DNA from: Sphingobacteriaceae bacterium
GTDB lineage: Bacteria; Bacteroidota; Bacteroidia; B-17B0; Aurantibacillaceae
Assembly: GCA_023251695.1 (NCBI GenBank)
Contig: JAHEYE010000198.1
Coordinates: forward strand, 1-6,602
DNA: 6,602 nt
Direction of reading: 5' to 3'
Part shown: in pieces, positions 1-6,602 of the stretch
How positions within the stretch are numbered: position 1 is the stretch's first letter
Layout of the letters: every line of letters begins with the position of its first letter
Translations under genes and position numbers: made by a program
Notes under the pieces: generated by a model
What the model was told of the DNA's origin: nothing
Databases searched by the model: none
What the model saw: the letters and a program-made list of their open reading frames with translations, nothing else

Positions 1-1625
1 TCAATGGCTTGAAACAAGGTTGCTGAAGAATAATATTTGTCTTTGTTTTTTTCTAAACGGTCTAACAAATATTTTATGAATACACTTTTATTCGGAACAG
101 TTTTTAAAGTTCCTGAAGTTATCGCTTTACGGCTTGGTAATTGGTATTTCTTTTTAATTACGTCAGTCGCGCCCGTTAAACTGATGGAACGGTTTTTAAA
201 AATACTTCCACTGAAACAAGCGTCAGAAATTAATAAAGTGTGTAAGGATTTTATTTTACGCATTGCTGCTACTAATTGGTCGTTATATAACCAGTTCGCC
301 GAGTTACTTACTTCCGCATCTTTCGGTAACCAGTATCCGATATCGTTATCATCTTCGTAATGTCCGTGACCTGCATAAAAAATCAACACATTATCTTCAT
401 GCGTTACTTTTTTCGACATTTCATCCAATGCAATAACTAATTCGCGACGCGTTGGGCTTTTTAAAACCTGAACGTTTGATTCTTCAAAAGTGTAATTTGC
501 TTTCAACACTTTTGCTAAAGCTTCAGCATCAGTTACAGGTAAACCACCTAAATCAGCAATGGAAGGATCCGTATAATCACTGCAACCAATTAATAAAGCA
601 TAAAACTTTCCGCCTTTGCTGAAGTCGATATCAGCGGCGTGCAATTCTGCCATATCACCTTCTGAAGCAATTTCAGAACGCTTGGTCTTATCTTCTTTCT
701 CAACCGGCTCTTCTTTTTTAGTTTCTGTTTTTGCAGGTTTTGTTTCCTTCTTTTTAACTTCTTTATCCTTTGCTCTCGATTTATCGTTCACTGCAACCGC
801 ATTATCAATTGGCTCCAATTTTTTTGGTGTAGGTACTAAATACGGACGGTAATCTTTTACCACCTGCTCAGTTGTTCCTAAAACAATTTCCACAGGTTCC
901 ATTGGTAATAAGGCCGCAGTTACCAAAGCATCGTTCCAGATAATTTTTTTCTCGGTACCAATTGCTGATGTCTGGAATTGTAAAGTCACTGTTTCTGACT
1001 CGCCTTTTTTAATCATCCAACTGCTGGTACGTTTTTTAATATTATTTAAAGTGTTTTTGTCTTCGCTAATTTCAATTACACTCGGGTTTAATATCACAAT
1101 GTCGTTCCCCAGATTAGTAACCTTAATTTTCATTCCCAATTTAAATTCCTTATTGTAATCAGCATCTATAATAGTCACATCACAACCGCCGAATGATTCC
1201 TTATGCTTAGCTTCCACTTTGATTTCAGGAAAAGCCACAATTTTTTCATTTCCTGTGCGGTGTAAACCATCCAAAATTAAAGAAACTGCTTGTCCGTTCA
1301 GATTTTTCCCCTTCACATCAAATACATTTCCTTTTTTTCCATTCGGGGAAATAATTAATTCTTTCTCCTTAGCGAACACTTTAGCGCCGCCGGCATAGAA
1401 ATAAGATTTGGTAGGATCAACAACAACGAAAAAATCGTTTTTATTTTCGAAACGCACCTTGGTTTTTACAAACTCATCATTTGCATAGGCACCTTCACTG
1501 ATAATGGTCAGTTCACCCGACTTAACTGTCGCATCAAGGTATTTTACTTTTTCGTCTTTAGGGCCTTTATCAGCAAATGCGTTTAATGATGCTATTGCTA
1601 AAATTGAAAATAAAAACTTTTTCAT
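1..1625 (-). CDS. Exported caspase-like (peptidase C14) protein, 3' end outside window
   Basis: The frame stays open from the ATG at 1623-1625 to the left edge, giving 541 codons and no stop. Residues 1-18 form a signal peptide (MKKFLFSILAIASLNAFA, likely cut before Asp19), so the product is predicted to be exported. Residues about 19-270 look beta-rich, perhaps Ig-like, and I do not recognise a family. A Lys/Glu/Thr-rich linker follows at about 278-316. From about residue 340 (KFYALLIGCSDY) a caspase-fold domain begins. It has the catalytic His420 in YAGHGH and Cys470 in SDACFSG, 50 residues apart, followed by the usual SRKAITSG segment. The dyad is intact, so an active cysteine endopeptidase is expected. 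The Asp two residues before the Cys resembles metacaspases, which cut after Arg or Lys; that specificity is inferred. Substrate and role are unknown. The next gene upstream, on the same strand, ends 141 bp away across a repeat block. Confidence 0.9.
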   Translation of the reverse strand, partial: MKKFLFSILAIASLNAFADKGPKDEKVKYLDATVKSGELTIISEGAYANDEFVKTKVRFENKNDFFVVVDPTKSYFYAGGAKVFAKEKELIISPNGKKGNVFDVKGKNLNGQAVSLILDGLHRTGNEKIVAFPEIKVEAKHKESFGGCDVTIIDADYNKEFKLGMKIKVTNLGNDIVILNPSVIEISEDKNTLNNIKKRTSSWMIKKGESETVTLQFQTSAIGTEKKIIWNDALVTAALLPMEPVEIVLGTTEQVVKDYRPYLVPTPKKLEPIDNAVAVNDKSRAKDKEVKKKETKPAKTETKKEEPVEKEDKTKRSEIASEGDMAELHAADIDFSKGGKFYALLIGCSDYTDPSIADLGGLPVTDAEALAKVLKANYTFEESNVQVLKSPTRRELVIALDEMSKKVTHEDNVLIFYAGHGHYEDDNDIGYWLPKDAEVSNSANWLYNDQLVAAMRKIKSLHTLLISDACFSGSIFKNRSISLTGATDVIKKKYQLPSRKAITSGTLKTVPNKSVFIKYLLDRLEKNKDKYYSSATLFQAI

Positions 1626-1669
1626 GGTGTAAAATTTAATATATAAAAATACAAAAAAATTATGGTTCT

Positions 1670-1693
1670 CGCAAAGGCGCAAAGTCGCCAAGT
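1670..1693. repeat. Three tandem 8-bp units of CGCAAAGK type
   Basis: Three consecutive 8-bp units read CGCAAAGG (1670-1677), CGCAAAGT (1678-1685) and CGCCAAGT (1686-1693). On the minus strand, the direction of the flanking genes, this reads as repeated CTTTGCG. From memory, similar CGCAAAG-rich intergenic repeats occur in many bacterial genomes including Bacteroidota; I could not check this. The block lies 45-68 bp upstream of the caspase-like start codon, so it falls in that gene's promoter or leader region. It encodes nothing credible. Confidence 0.75.
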
Positions 1694-1695
1694 TT

Positions 1696-1772
1696 ACTGC
1701 TTTCTGCCTACTCTCTACTGCTTTCTGCCTACTCTCTACTGCTTACTTGCCTCTATCTACTTGCCTCTACCT
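1696..1772. repeat. Tandem pyrimidine-rich repeat, 21-bp then 14-bp units
   Basis: Two identical 21-bp units lie head to tail at 1696-1716 and 1717-1737; each starts ACTGCTTTCTGCC and ends TACTCTCT. A third, diverged unit (1738-1758) matches them at 15 of 21 positions. Its last 14 bases (ACTTGCCTCTATCT, 1745-1758) are repeated with one change at 1759-1772 (ACTTGCCTCTACCT). The plus strand is almost free of G and rich in CT. The right end overlaps the last codons of the neighbouring minus-strand gene, whose stop codon (1767-1769) is inside the final unit. There are no unique spacers between units, so this is not a CRISPR array. A variable-number repeat arising by replication slippage is the simplest reading. 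Confidence 0.85.
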
Positions 1773-2462
1773 TCCCTCGTCTTTCCATCTATAATAACAC
1801 TCCATCACCTTATAATAAAGATCGTAACCGTCGTGCGACAAAATGTAATAATCAGTCAATGAAAAACAATATTTCCTGAATTTTGGAAAATCAATGTTAT
1901 CATCGCCTGTTAAGTTTCTCAATATTTCAGGATTTAGTTTTTGTTGCACCTGCTCATCAATTAATATCTGCTCAAAAATAGCAGCGAGTTTCCGTTTTTC
2001 CTTTCCCTCTTTACTAAACTGCATGTACATTGCTGTAATAGGACTTTCTATTGCATTAATAGCCCTCATTTTTGAGTCACGAATTACTTTTTGCATTTTA
2101 TCACGCTCGTAAGGTTTAATTTTAAACGCACTAACTGTAACAGCACTCAAATTGTAAATTATCTTGCGCATTACAACTTTGACGTCACCATTTGCATTTG
2201 GTTTAAGCCTGGCTACCGGAATTTTTAATTTTACGTAGCCCACAAAAGAAACCAGTAGTGTATCATTTGGGTTGGTTTTAAGATAAAAAGCACCTGAATT
2301 ATCACTCATGGTACCATTTCCAGTGGTTTTATTGATAATGTAAACGAAAGGCATTACTGATGCGCTGTCACCTTCAACCACCACGCCTTTTATCAGGTGC
2401 TGACTCAGTACCGGGCTAAAACAAGCGGACAATAAAACTATTATTAAATAAAGGCGTTTCAA
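1767..2462 (-). CDS. Exported carboxypeptidase-like regulatory domain protein
   Basis: The product has 231 residues. The start codon is TTG (2460-2462): an in-frame stop lies at 2475-2477, no ATG or GTG lies between, and the TTG places a proper signal sequence at the N-terminus. Residues 1-20 are an export signal, probably cut before Gln21. A short lipobox-like LSAC at 11-14 makes a lipoprotein possible but less likely, as the hydrophobic stretch before it is brief. Residues about 22-100 match the carboxypeptidase-like regulatory (CarbopepD_reg_2) beta-sandwich: IKGVVVEGD, then MPFVYIINKTTGNGTMSDNSGAFYL, then DTLLVSFVGY. Bacteroidota attach this domain to many outer-membrane and secreted proteins, often before TonB-dependent receptor barrels. 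Here no barrel follows, only about 130 mostly helical residues rich in Lys, Asp and Tyr that I cannot assign. Function is unknown. The stop lies within a tandem repeat, so the last residues (DEGR) may be repeat-derived. Confidence 0.88.
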   Translation of the reverse strand: MKRLYLIIVLLSACFSPVLSQHLIKGVVVEGDSASVMPFVYIINKTTGNGTMSDNSGAFYLKTNPNDTLLVSFVGYVKLKIPVARLKPNANGDVKVVMRKIIYNLSAVTVSAFKIKPYERDKMQKVIRDSKMRAINAIESPITAMYMQFSKEGKEKRKLAAIFEQILIDEQVQQKLNPEILRNLTGDDNIDFPKFRKYCFSLTDYYILSHDGYDLYYKVMECYYRWKDEGR

Positions 2463-2585
2463 TATGTTGCTAATTTAACGTTTAAGCACCTTATTTATTA
2501 ACCATTTGTGAATAATTTAACCTTTTTTAGAGGCTTTTTACTCCTCCTTAATTGCCTTAATAATAGTATTTTTAATCCTCGCTCT
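2463..2585. promoter_or_regulatory. Divergent intergenic region before dnaX and the regulatory-domain gene
   Basis: These 123 bp separate two divergently transcribed genes, so both promoters should lie here or just inside the genes. The DNA is very AT-rich. I looked for the Bacteroidota promoter pattern (TTTG near -33 and TAnnTTTG near -7) and found only isolated partial matches: TTTG at 2505-2508 and TATTTTTA at 2567-2574 on the plus strand. Their spacing does not fit one promoter. No inverted repeat suggesting an operator was seen. The promoter role is inferred from gene orientation. Confidence 0.35.
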
Positions 2586-4334
2586 ATGGAAGCATTTATA
2601 GTATCTGCAAGAAAGTACCGTCCGCAACATTTTAATACTGTTGTCGGACAAACGCATATTACCAATACTTTAAAAAATGCGATTGCACATAAGCAATTAG
2701 CACAAGCCTATTTATTTTGTGGTCCGCGCGGTATTGGTAAAACTACATGCGCACGTATTTTCGCAAAAACCATAAACTGTTTTAATATTACTTCTGAAGG
2801 TGAAGCTTGCGATAAATGTGAATCGTGTTCATCCTTTAACGAGGGCGCATCATTAAATGTTTACGAATTAGATGCGGCGAGTAACAACTCGGTTGAAGAT
2901 ATCCGTAATTTAGTGGATCAGGTAAGATTTGCTCCGCAGTTAGGAGAGTATAAAGTTTATGTGATCGACGAGGTGCACATGTTATCAAACGCTGCATTCA
3001 ATGCGTTCTTAAAAACATTAGAGGAACCACCGAAGCATGCTAAGTTTATTTTAGCTACTACTGAGAAACATAAAATCATTCCAACTATATTATCGCGTTG
3101 TCAGGTTTTTAATTTCAATAGAATTAAGAATGAAGATATCGCGAAACATCTTGCATTTATTGCTAAGAATGAGAATATAACTTTTGAACCTGAAGCTTTG
3201 CACGTAATTGCGCAAAAGGCCGATGGTGCATTACGTGATGCTCTTTCTATTTTCGATCAAATGGTTGCCTTTACGGGAAATCACTTAAGTTACAAAGCCA
3301 TTGTAGAAAATTTACACGTACTCGATTTCGATTATTACTTTAAAATAACTGATTTTTTACTCGACCAAAAGTTAGCCGAGGTTATGCTGACCTTTGACGA
3401 TATTTTGAAAAAAGGTTTTGATGCACACAATTTCATTAATGGTTTAGGTGAGCATTTGCGTAATGTATTGGTAAGCCGCGACCCGCAAACTGTGCAACTT
3501 TTGGAAATTAGCGACAATCTGAAACCAAAATATGCGGAGCAGGCGCTTAAATGTCCGCAGACGTTCATATTAAAATGTCTGGCCCTGATCAGTAAAACTG
3601 ATGTCAATTATAAATCTGCTAAAAATCCACGTTTATTGGTTGAAATGAGCCTGATGCAGATGGCCTACATGAACGCGTCAGGAAACGGCGCTGAAAAAAA
3701 AAATGAGTTAGCAGAAAATCCCTTCCAAACCGCTACGGCGGTAATGGCGGTTAACACTACAGTTTCCACCCCCGTACCAACCAACACCATAAAAGCATTA
3801 CATACTGAAGAAAAAATTGTTAAGACTGCTGAAAAACCAATCGTTCCTTTTTCCGAATTAAAAATAAAAGCGCAGTTCAGTTTAAAGGAAGTGGTGAAAG
3901 CCAACATGCCTTCGGTTAATCAGACCATTGCAACTGAAAACAAAGAGGTTGTTTTTGAGAATAAAGCTTTCGACGGGGAAACATTAATGAAAGCTATTCA
4001 TGCTTTTGCATTGATAAAGAACGAGGCCGGAAACCGTCAGTTATTCACCACCATTACTACAGCTAAAATTGAAATAAGCGATACAAATGTTGTCACCTTA
4101 AATATTTTTAATGAGGCACAGAAAGAAATTTTAGTTTCTGTTAAACAAGATTTTCTTGATTTTGTAAGAAAAGAATTAAATAATAATACCATTGGTCTCG
4201 ATATACGGATTGAAGCTGCTGAAGAATCGGCTGCTAAAGCTTATAAACCATCCGACAAATTTAAATTACTTGCCGAAAAAAATCCATCGCTTTTAGAGCT
4301 GAAAAAAAGACTCGGTCTTGAATTAGATTATTAA
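2586..4334 (+). CDS. dnaX: DNA polymerase III subunit gamma/tau
   Basis: The 582-residue product is the ATPase and organiser of the clamp loader, which loads the sliding clamp and, as tau, ties the polymerase to the replisome. The AAA+ core is complete: Walker A GPRGIGKT (46-53), zinc-binding cysteines Cys65, Cys75, Cys78 and Cys81, Walker B with DEVH (128-131), sensor 1 in LATTEK (156-161), the SRC arginine finger (Arg171) and sensor 2 in GALRDA (Arg217). The clamp-loader collar domain runs to about 370. A low-complexity linker rich in Thr, Val, Ala and Lys covers about 373-455, then comes a C-terminal domain of the Bacteroidota type (about 455-582, containing EKNPSLLELKKRLGLEL). I chose ATG 2586 because the family begins MExFIVSARKYRP; a GTG 78 bp upstream would add an unconserved tail. 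A ten-A run at the core-linker junction may yield a short gamma form. The M16 protease gene follows after 16 bp. Confidence 0.97.
   Translation: MEAFIVSARKYRPQHFNTVVGQTHITNTLKNAIAHKQLAQAYLFCGPRGIGKTTCARIFAKTINCFNITSEGEACDKCESCSSFNEGASLNVYELDAASNNSVEDIRNLVDQVRFAPQLGEYKVYVIDEVHMLSNAAFNAFLKTLEEPPKHAKFILATTEKHKIIPTILSRCQVFNFNRIKNEDIAKHLAFIAKNENITFEPEALHVIAQKADGALRDALSIFDQMVAFTGNHLSYKAIVENLHVLDFDYYFKITDFLLDQKLAEVMLTFDDILKKGFDAHNFINGLGEHLRNVLVSRDPQTVQLLEISDNLKPKYAEQALKCPQTFILKCLALISKTDVNYKSAKNPRLLVEMSLMQMAYMNASGNGAEKKNELAENPFQTATAVMAVNTTVSTPVPTNTIKALHTEEKIVKTAEKPIVPFSELKIKAQFSLKEVVKANMPSVNQTIATENKEVVFENKAFDGETLMKAIHAFALIKNEAGNRQLFTTITTAKIEISDTNVVTLNIFNEAQKEILVSVKQDFLDFVRKELNNNTIGLDIRIEAAEESAAKAYKPSDKFKLLAEKNPSLLELKKRLGLELDY
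3680..3742 (+). promoter_or_regulatory. Candidate frameshift or slippage site for the DnaX gamma form
   Basis: Ten A residues in a row (3694-3703) are read in frame as GAA AAA AAA AAT. A -1 ribosomal shift, or one extra A added by RNA polymerase, meets TGA at 3704-3706 and gives a 373-residue protein. A +1 shift, or loss of one A, reads ATG AGT and stops at TAG (3709-3711). Upstream, AGGA (3680-3683) ends 10 nt before the run, as the stimulatory Shine-Dalgarno-like element does in E. coli dnaX. Downstream, a 5-bp hairpin with a C(UACG)G tetraloop spans 3729-3742. It starts 25 nt after the run, which is farther than usual for a frameshift stimulator. The truncated product would keep the whole ATPase and collar and lose the linker and C-terminal domain, as gamma does. 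The sequence facts are direct; the function is inferred. Confidence 0.5.
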
Positions 4335-4350
4335 ATTCATTTTCAATTTT

Positions 4351-6602
4351 ATGAAATCAGTACGAATTTATTTCTTTTTTATTTTGTGCATAGTAGTAAA
4401 TGTTTCTTTTGCGCAAAAACCAAAACTAACCCCGCCAAAATCTGCCATTGACGGAACTGTTAAGCCGAAATTAAATTACGAGACTGCCGCGAACGATCCC
4501 TACAAGGCCAGAATTTACACCTTAAGTAATGGGATGAAAGTGTACATCTCTGTTTATAAAGATGCACCGCGTGTACAAACCCTTATTGCTGTAAGAGCCG
4601 GAAGTAAAAATGATCCCGCCAATGCAACCGGTCTTGCCCATTACCTCGAACACATGGTTTTTAAAGGAAGTGATAAATTCGGCACCAAAGATTTTGTAAA
4701 GGAAAACGAACAAATACAAAAAGTAGAAAATTTATTCGAAGTTTACCGCAATACCAAAGACGAAAAACAACGTAAAGTTATTTATCATCAAATCGACAGC
4801 ATTTCAGGTGTGGCTGCGAAATATGCCATTGCTAACGAATATGATAAAATGCTATCGGCGCTTGGTGCGCAGGGAACCAATGCCTTTACTTCTTTTGATG
4901 AAACAGTTTACGTTAACGACATTCCAAATAATCAAATCGACAATTGGCTGAAAATTGAAGCGGAACGTTTCCGTAAACCTGTTCTCCGTTTGTTTCATAC
5001 AGAACTAGAAGCAGTTTATGAAGAAAAAAACCGGACGCTTGACAGCGACAATGATAAAGCATGGTCAAATTTAATGGCAAGTTTATTTCAAAAACACAGT
5101 TACGGAACACAAACTACCATCGGAACAATTGATCATTTAAAAAACCCTTCGATGAAGGAGATAAATAAATTTTACGAAAAGAATTATGTTCCGAATAATA
5201 TGGCAATTATCCTTAGCGGTGATTTAGACCCTGATAAAACAATTGTAGAAATTGAAAAGCAGTTCGGGAAATTTCAAGCAAAACCATTTGAACCTTATAC
5301 ATTTGAAAAAGAAGCACCGATTACATCCAAAATTGCTAAAGAGGTTGTTGGCCCGGAAGCCGATAATTTAGCGATGGCTTGGCGTTTTAACGGAGCTGGA
5401 AGTAAAGATGTTGACATGATCGGCATTATTAATTTACTATTGTATAATAACCGCGCGGGTCTGATGGATATTAATTTGAATCAGGCGCAGAAAGTAATCA
5501 ATGTCGGAGCTTTTGCCTATATTCTCAAAGACTACTCGGTTCATACCTTTTGGGGTTCACCTAAAAAAGGGCAAACCTTGGAAGAAGTTGAAAAACTAAT
5601 TTTCGGGCAGCTTGAATTATTAAAGCAAGGTGAATTTGAAGACTGGTTACTCGAAGCTGCAATCACCGAATTAAAATATCTTAAAACAAAAGAACTCGAG
5701 AACAACGAATCACGGGCGATGGCCATGTTAACGGCTTTTAAAAATAATGTGAGTTGGCAGGATGCGGTTAACACAACCGAACGCCTATCAAAAATAACTA
5801 AACAGGAAATCATCGATTTTGTAAAAGCAAATTACAATGCTAATAATTATGCAATTGTGTATAAGCGGAGCGGCGAAGATAAAAATGTTGAAAAAGTTGA
5901 GAAGCCAAGCATCACCCCTGTTGAAGTTGACCGCGAAAACACTTCTACTTTTGTAAAAGATATTCTCAGTACCAAAATAAAATCAATCGAACCGAAATAT
6001 GTTGATTTCAAGAAAGACATATCCGATTCACCAATAAAACCGGGATTGAATTTGTATTACACACAAAATACTGAAAACTCAACTTTTGAACTGGTTTACG
6101 TTTATGAAATGGGAACTAAGAATGATAAGGAACTAAAGACAGTTATTGATTGCTTCCCTTATTTAGGCACTTCCAAAATGAATGCCTCCCAGGTGAAAAA
6201 AGAACTATTCAGATTAGGTTCTGAAATAAACGCCGTTATTGAAACTGAAAAAATAAGAATTACCATTGACGGTTTAATAGAGAATTTCGACAAATCCCTC
6301 GATTTATTTGAAGCGCTGCTCTCGGATCCTTCGCTGGATGATGTAACTCTTAAGAATACGATTGACGATGCCATTAAAAAACGGGAAGACGAAAAATCAA
6401 ACAAGTCGAGCATATTAAATTTCGGAATGGTGAGTTATGCACGTTACGGCGCTATTAATCCATACACTTATGTTTTGTCGGATGATGAATTAAAAAAACT
6501 TACCACCCGTACCATCACCGACAAGATAAAATCACTTAACACCTTCAAGCATCATGTTTTGTTTTACGGTTCTTTAGCTGAAGAATCACTGAAAAAAAGT
6601 TT
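4351..6602 (+). CDS. Secreted M16 family zinc metalloprotease (pitrilysin type), 3' end outside window
   Basis: The frame is open from ATG 4351 to the right edge (750 codons). Residues 1-21 are a signal peptide, likely cut at SFA|Q, so the enzyme acts in the periplasm or beyond. The first M16 domain begins near residue 51 and carries the inverted zinc motif HYLEH (97-101): His97 and His101 bind zinc and Glu100 is the catalytic base. The distal zinc ligand is probably Glu225 in ELEAVYEEKNR. The spacing is about 45 residues longer than in E. coli pitrilysin because of a charged, probably helical insertion at about 120-165. A non-catalytic M16 domain follows from about 261 (NKFYEKNYVPNNMAIILSGDLDPD). 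A second half starts near 555; where the zinc motif would be expected it reads DCFPYLGT (600-607), so it is inactive, as in other long single-chain members. Full-length relatives have roughly 930-980 residues. These enzymes degrade peptides; the substrate here is unknown. Probably co-transcribed with dnaX, with no Shine-Dalgarno sequence before the ATG. Confidence 0.93.
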   Translation, partial: MKSVRIYFFFILCIVVNVSFAQKPKLTPPKSAIDGTVKPKLNYETAANDPYKARIYTLSNGMKVYISVYKDAPRVQTLIAVRAGSKNDPANATGLAHYLEHMVFKGSDKFGTKDFVKENEQIQKVENLFEVYRNTKDEKQRKVIYHQIDSISGVAAKYAIANEYDKMLSALGAQGTNAFTSFDETVYVNDIPNNQIDNWLKIEAERFRKPVLRLFHTELEAVYEEKNRTLDSDNDKAWSNLMASLFQKHSYGTQTTIGTIDHLKNPSMKEINKFYEKNYVPNNMAIILSGDLDPDKTIVEIEKQFGKFQAKPFEPYTFEKEAPITSKIAKEVVGPEADNLAMAWRFNGAGSKDVDMIGIINLLLYNNRAGLMDINLNQAQKVINVGAFAYILKDYSVHTFWGSPKKGQTLEEVEKLIFGQLELLKQGEFEDWLLEAAITELKYLKTKELENNESRAMAMLTAFKNNVSWQDAVNTTERLSKITKQEIIDFVKANYNANNYAIVYKRSGEDKNVEKVEKPSITPVEVDRENTSTFVKDILSTKIKSIEPKYVDFKKDISDSPIKPGLNLYYTQNTENSTFELVYVYEMGTKNDKELKTVIDCFPYLGTSKMNASQVKKELFRLGSEINAVIETEKIRITIDGLIENFDKSLDLFEALLSDPSLDDVTLKNTIDDAIKKREDEKSNKSSILNFGMVSYARYGAINPYTYVLSDDELKKLTTRTITDKIKSLNTFKHHVLFYGSLAEESLKKS

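Noticed and set aside
37..852. Plus-strand open frames at 37-360 and 616-852
   Set aside because: Both lie antisense to the caspase-like gene, whose frame has a signal peptide and an intact catalytic domain; the antisense translations show no recognisable features.
1696..1772. Possible CRISPR-like array
   Set aside because: The units are directly adjacent with no unique spacers, differ in length, and no cas genes are nearby.
1662..1862. Plus-strand open frame of 66 codons over the repeat block
   Set aside because: It is a translation of the tandem repeat (recurring YCFLPTL) and then of the antisense of the regulatory-domain gene; no start signal or family resemblance.
2508..2585. Extension of dnaX to an upstream GTG, adding 26 residues
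   Set aside because: The DnaX family begins at MExFIVSARKYRP, matching the ATG at 2586. The added residues are unconserved and lie in the AT-rich intergenic region that should hold the promoter.
3335..3907. Minus-strand open frames inside dnaX
   Set aside because: They are antisense to a well-conserved dnaX and show only composition-driven residues.
4335..4350. Terminator between dnaX and the M16 gene
   Set aside because: Only 16 AT-rich bases separate the genes and they cannot form a GC-rich stem, so read-through is more likely.
4522..6413. Several minus-strand open frames of 65-90 codons inside the M16 gene
   Set aside because: The opposite strand encodes a continuous M16 protease with its zinc motif; the antisense frames lack start context and similarity to any family I know.

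Overview
The window looks like chromosomal DNA of a member of the Bacteroidota. It is AT-rich, and translation starts lack clear Shine-Dalgarno sequences. It carries a Bacteroidota-style dnaX, a carboxypeptidase-like regulatory-domain protein and a long secreted M16 protease. The order or genus cannot be fixed from the sequence alone.

Layout. The left part is on the minus strand. A small exported protein with a carboxypeptidase-like regulatory domain (2462 to 1767, TTG start) is followed by a compound tandem-repeat block. Next comes a large exported protein with a C-terminal caspase-like (peptidase C14) domain (from 1625, running off the left edge). The right part is on the plus strand and starts divergently after a 123-bp intergenic region. 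It holds dnaX (2586-4334), encoding the DNA polymerase III tau subunit, and 16 bp later a secreted M16 zinc protease (4351, running off the right edge). There are no RNA genes, CRISPR arrays, transposases or convincing terminators.

How the genes relate. dnaX is a housekeeping replication gene; the other three products carry N-terminal export signals and probably work in the envelope or outside the cell. The 16-bp gap without a terminator suggests that dnaX and the M16 gene are co-transcribed, but no functional link is evident.

The most interesting signal is inside dnaX. An uninterrupted run of ten A residues (3694-3703) sits exactly where the conserved clamp-loader core ends and the variable linker begins. 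Both alternative reading frames stop within a few bases of it. This is the architecture by which Escherichia coli (ribosomal frameshift) and Thermus thermophilus (transcriptional slippage) make a short gamma form of DnaX, so this organism may do the same. The second point is the repeat block at 1670-1772, built from three kinds of short unit, which contains the stop codon of one gene and lies just upstream of the caspase-like gene.
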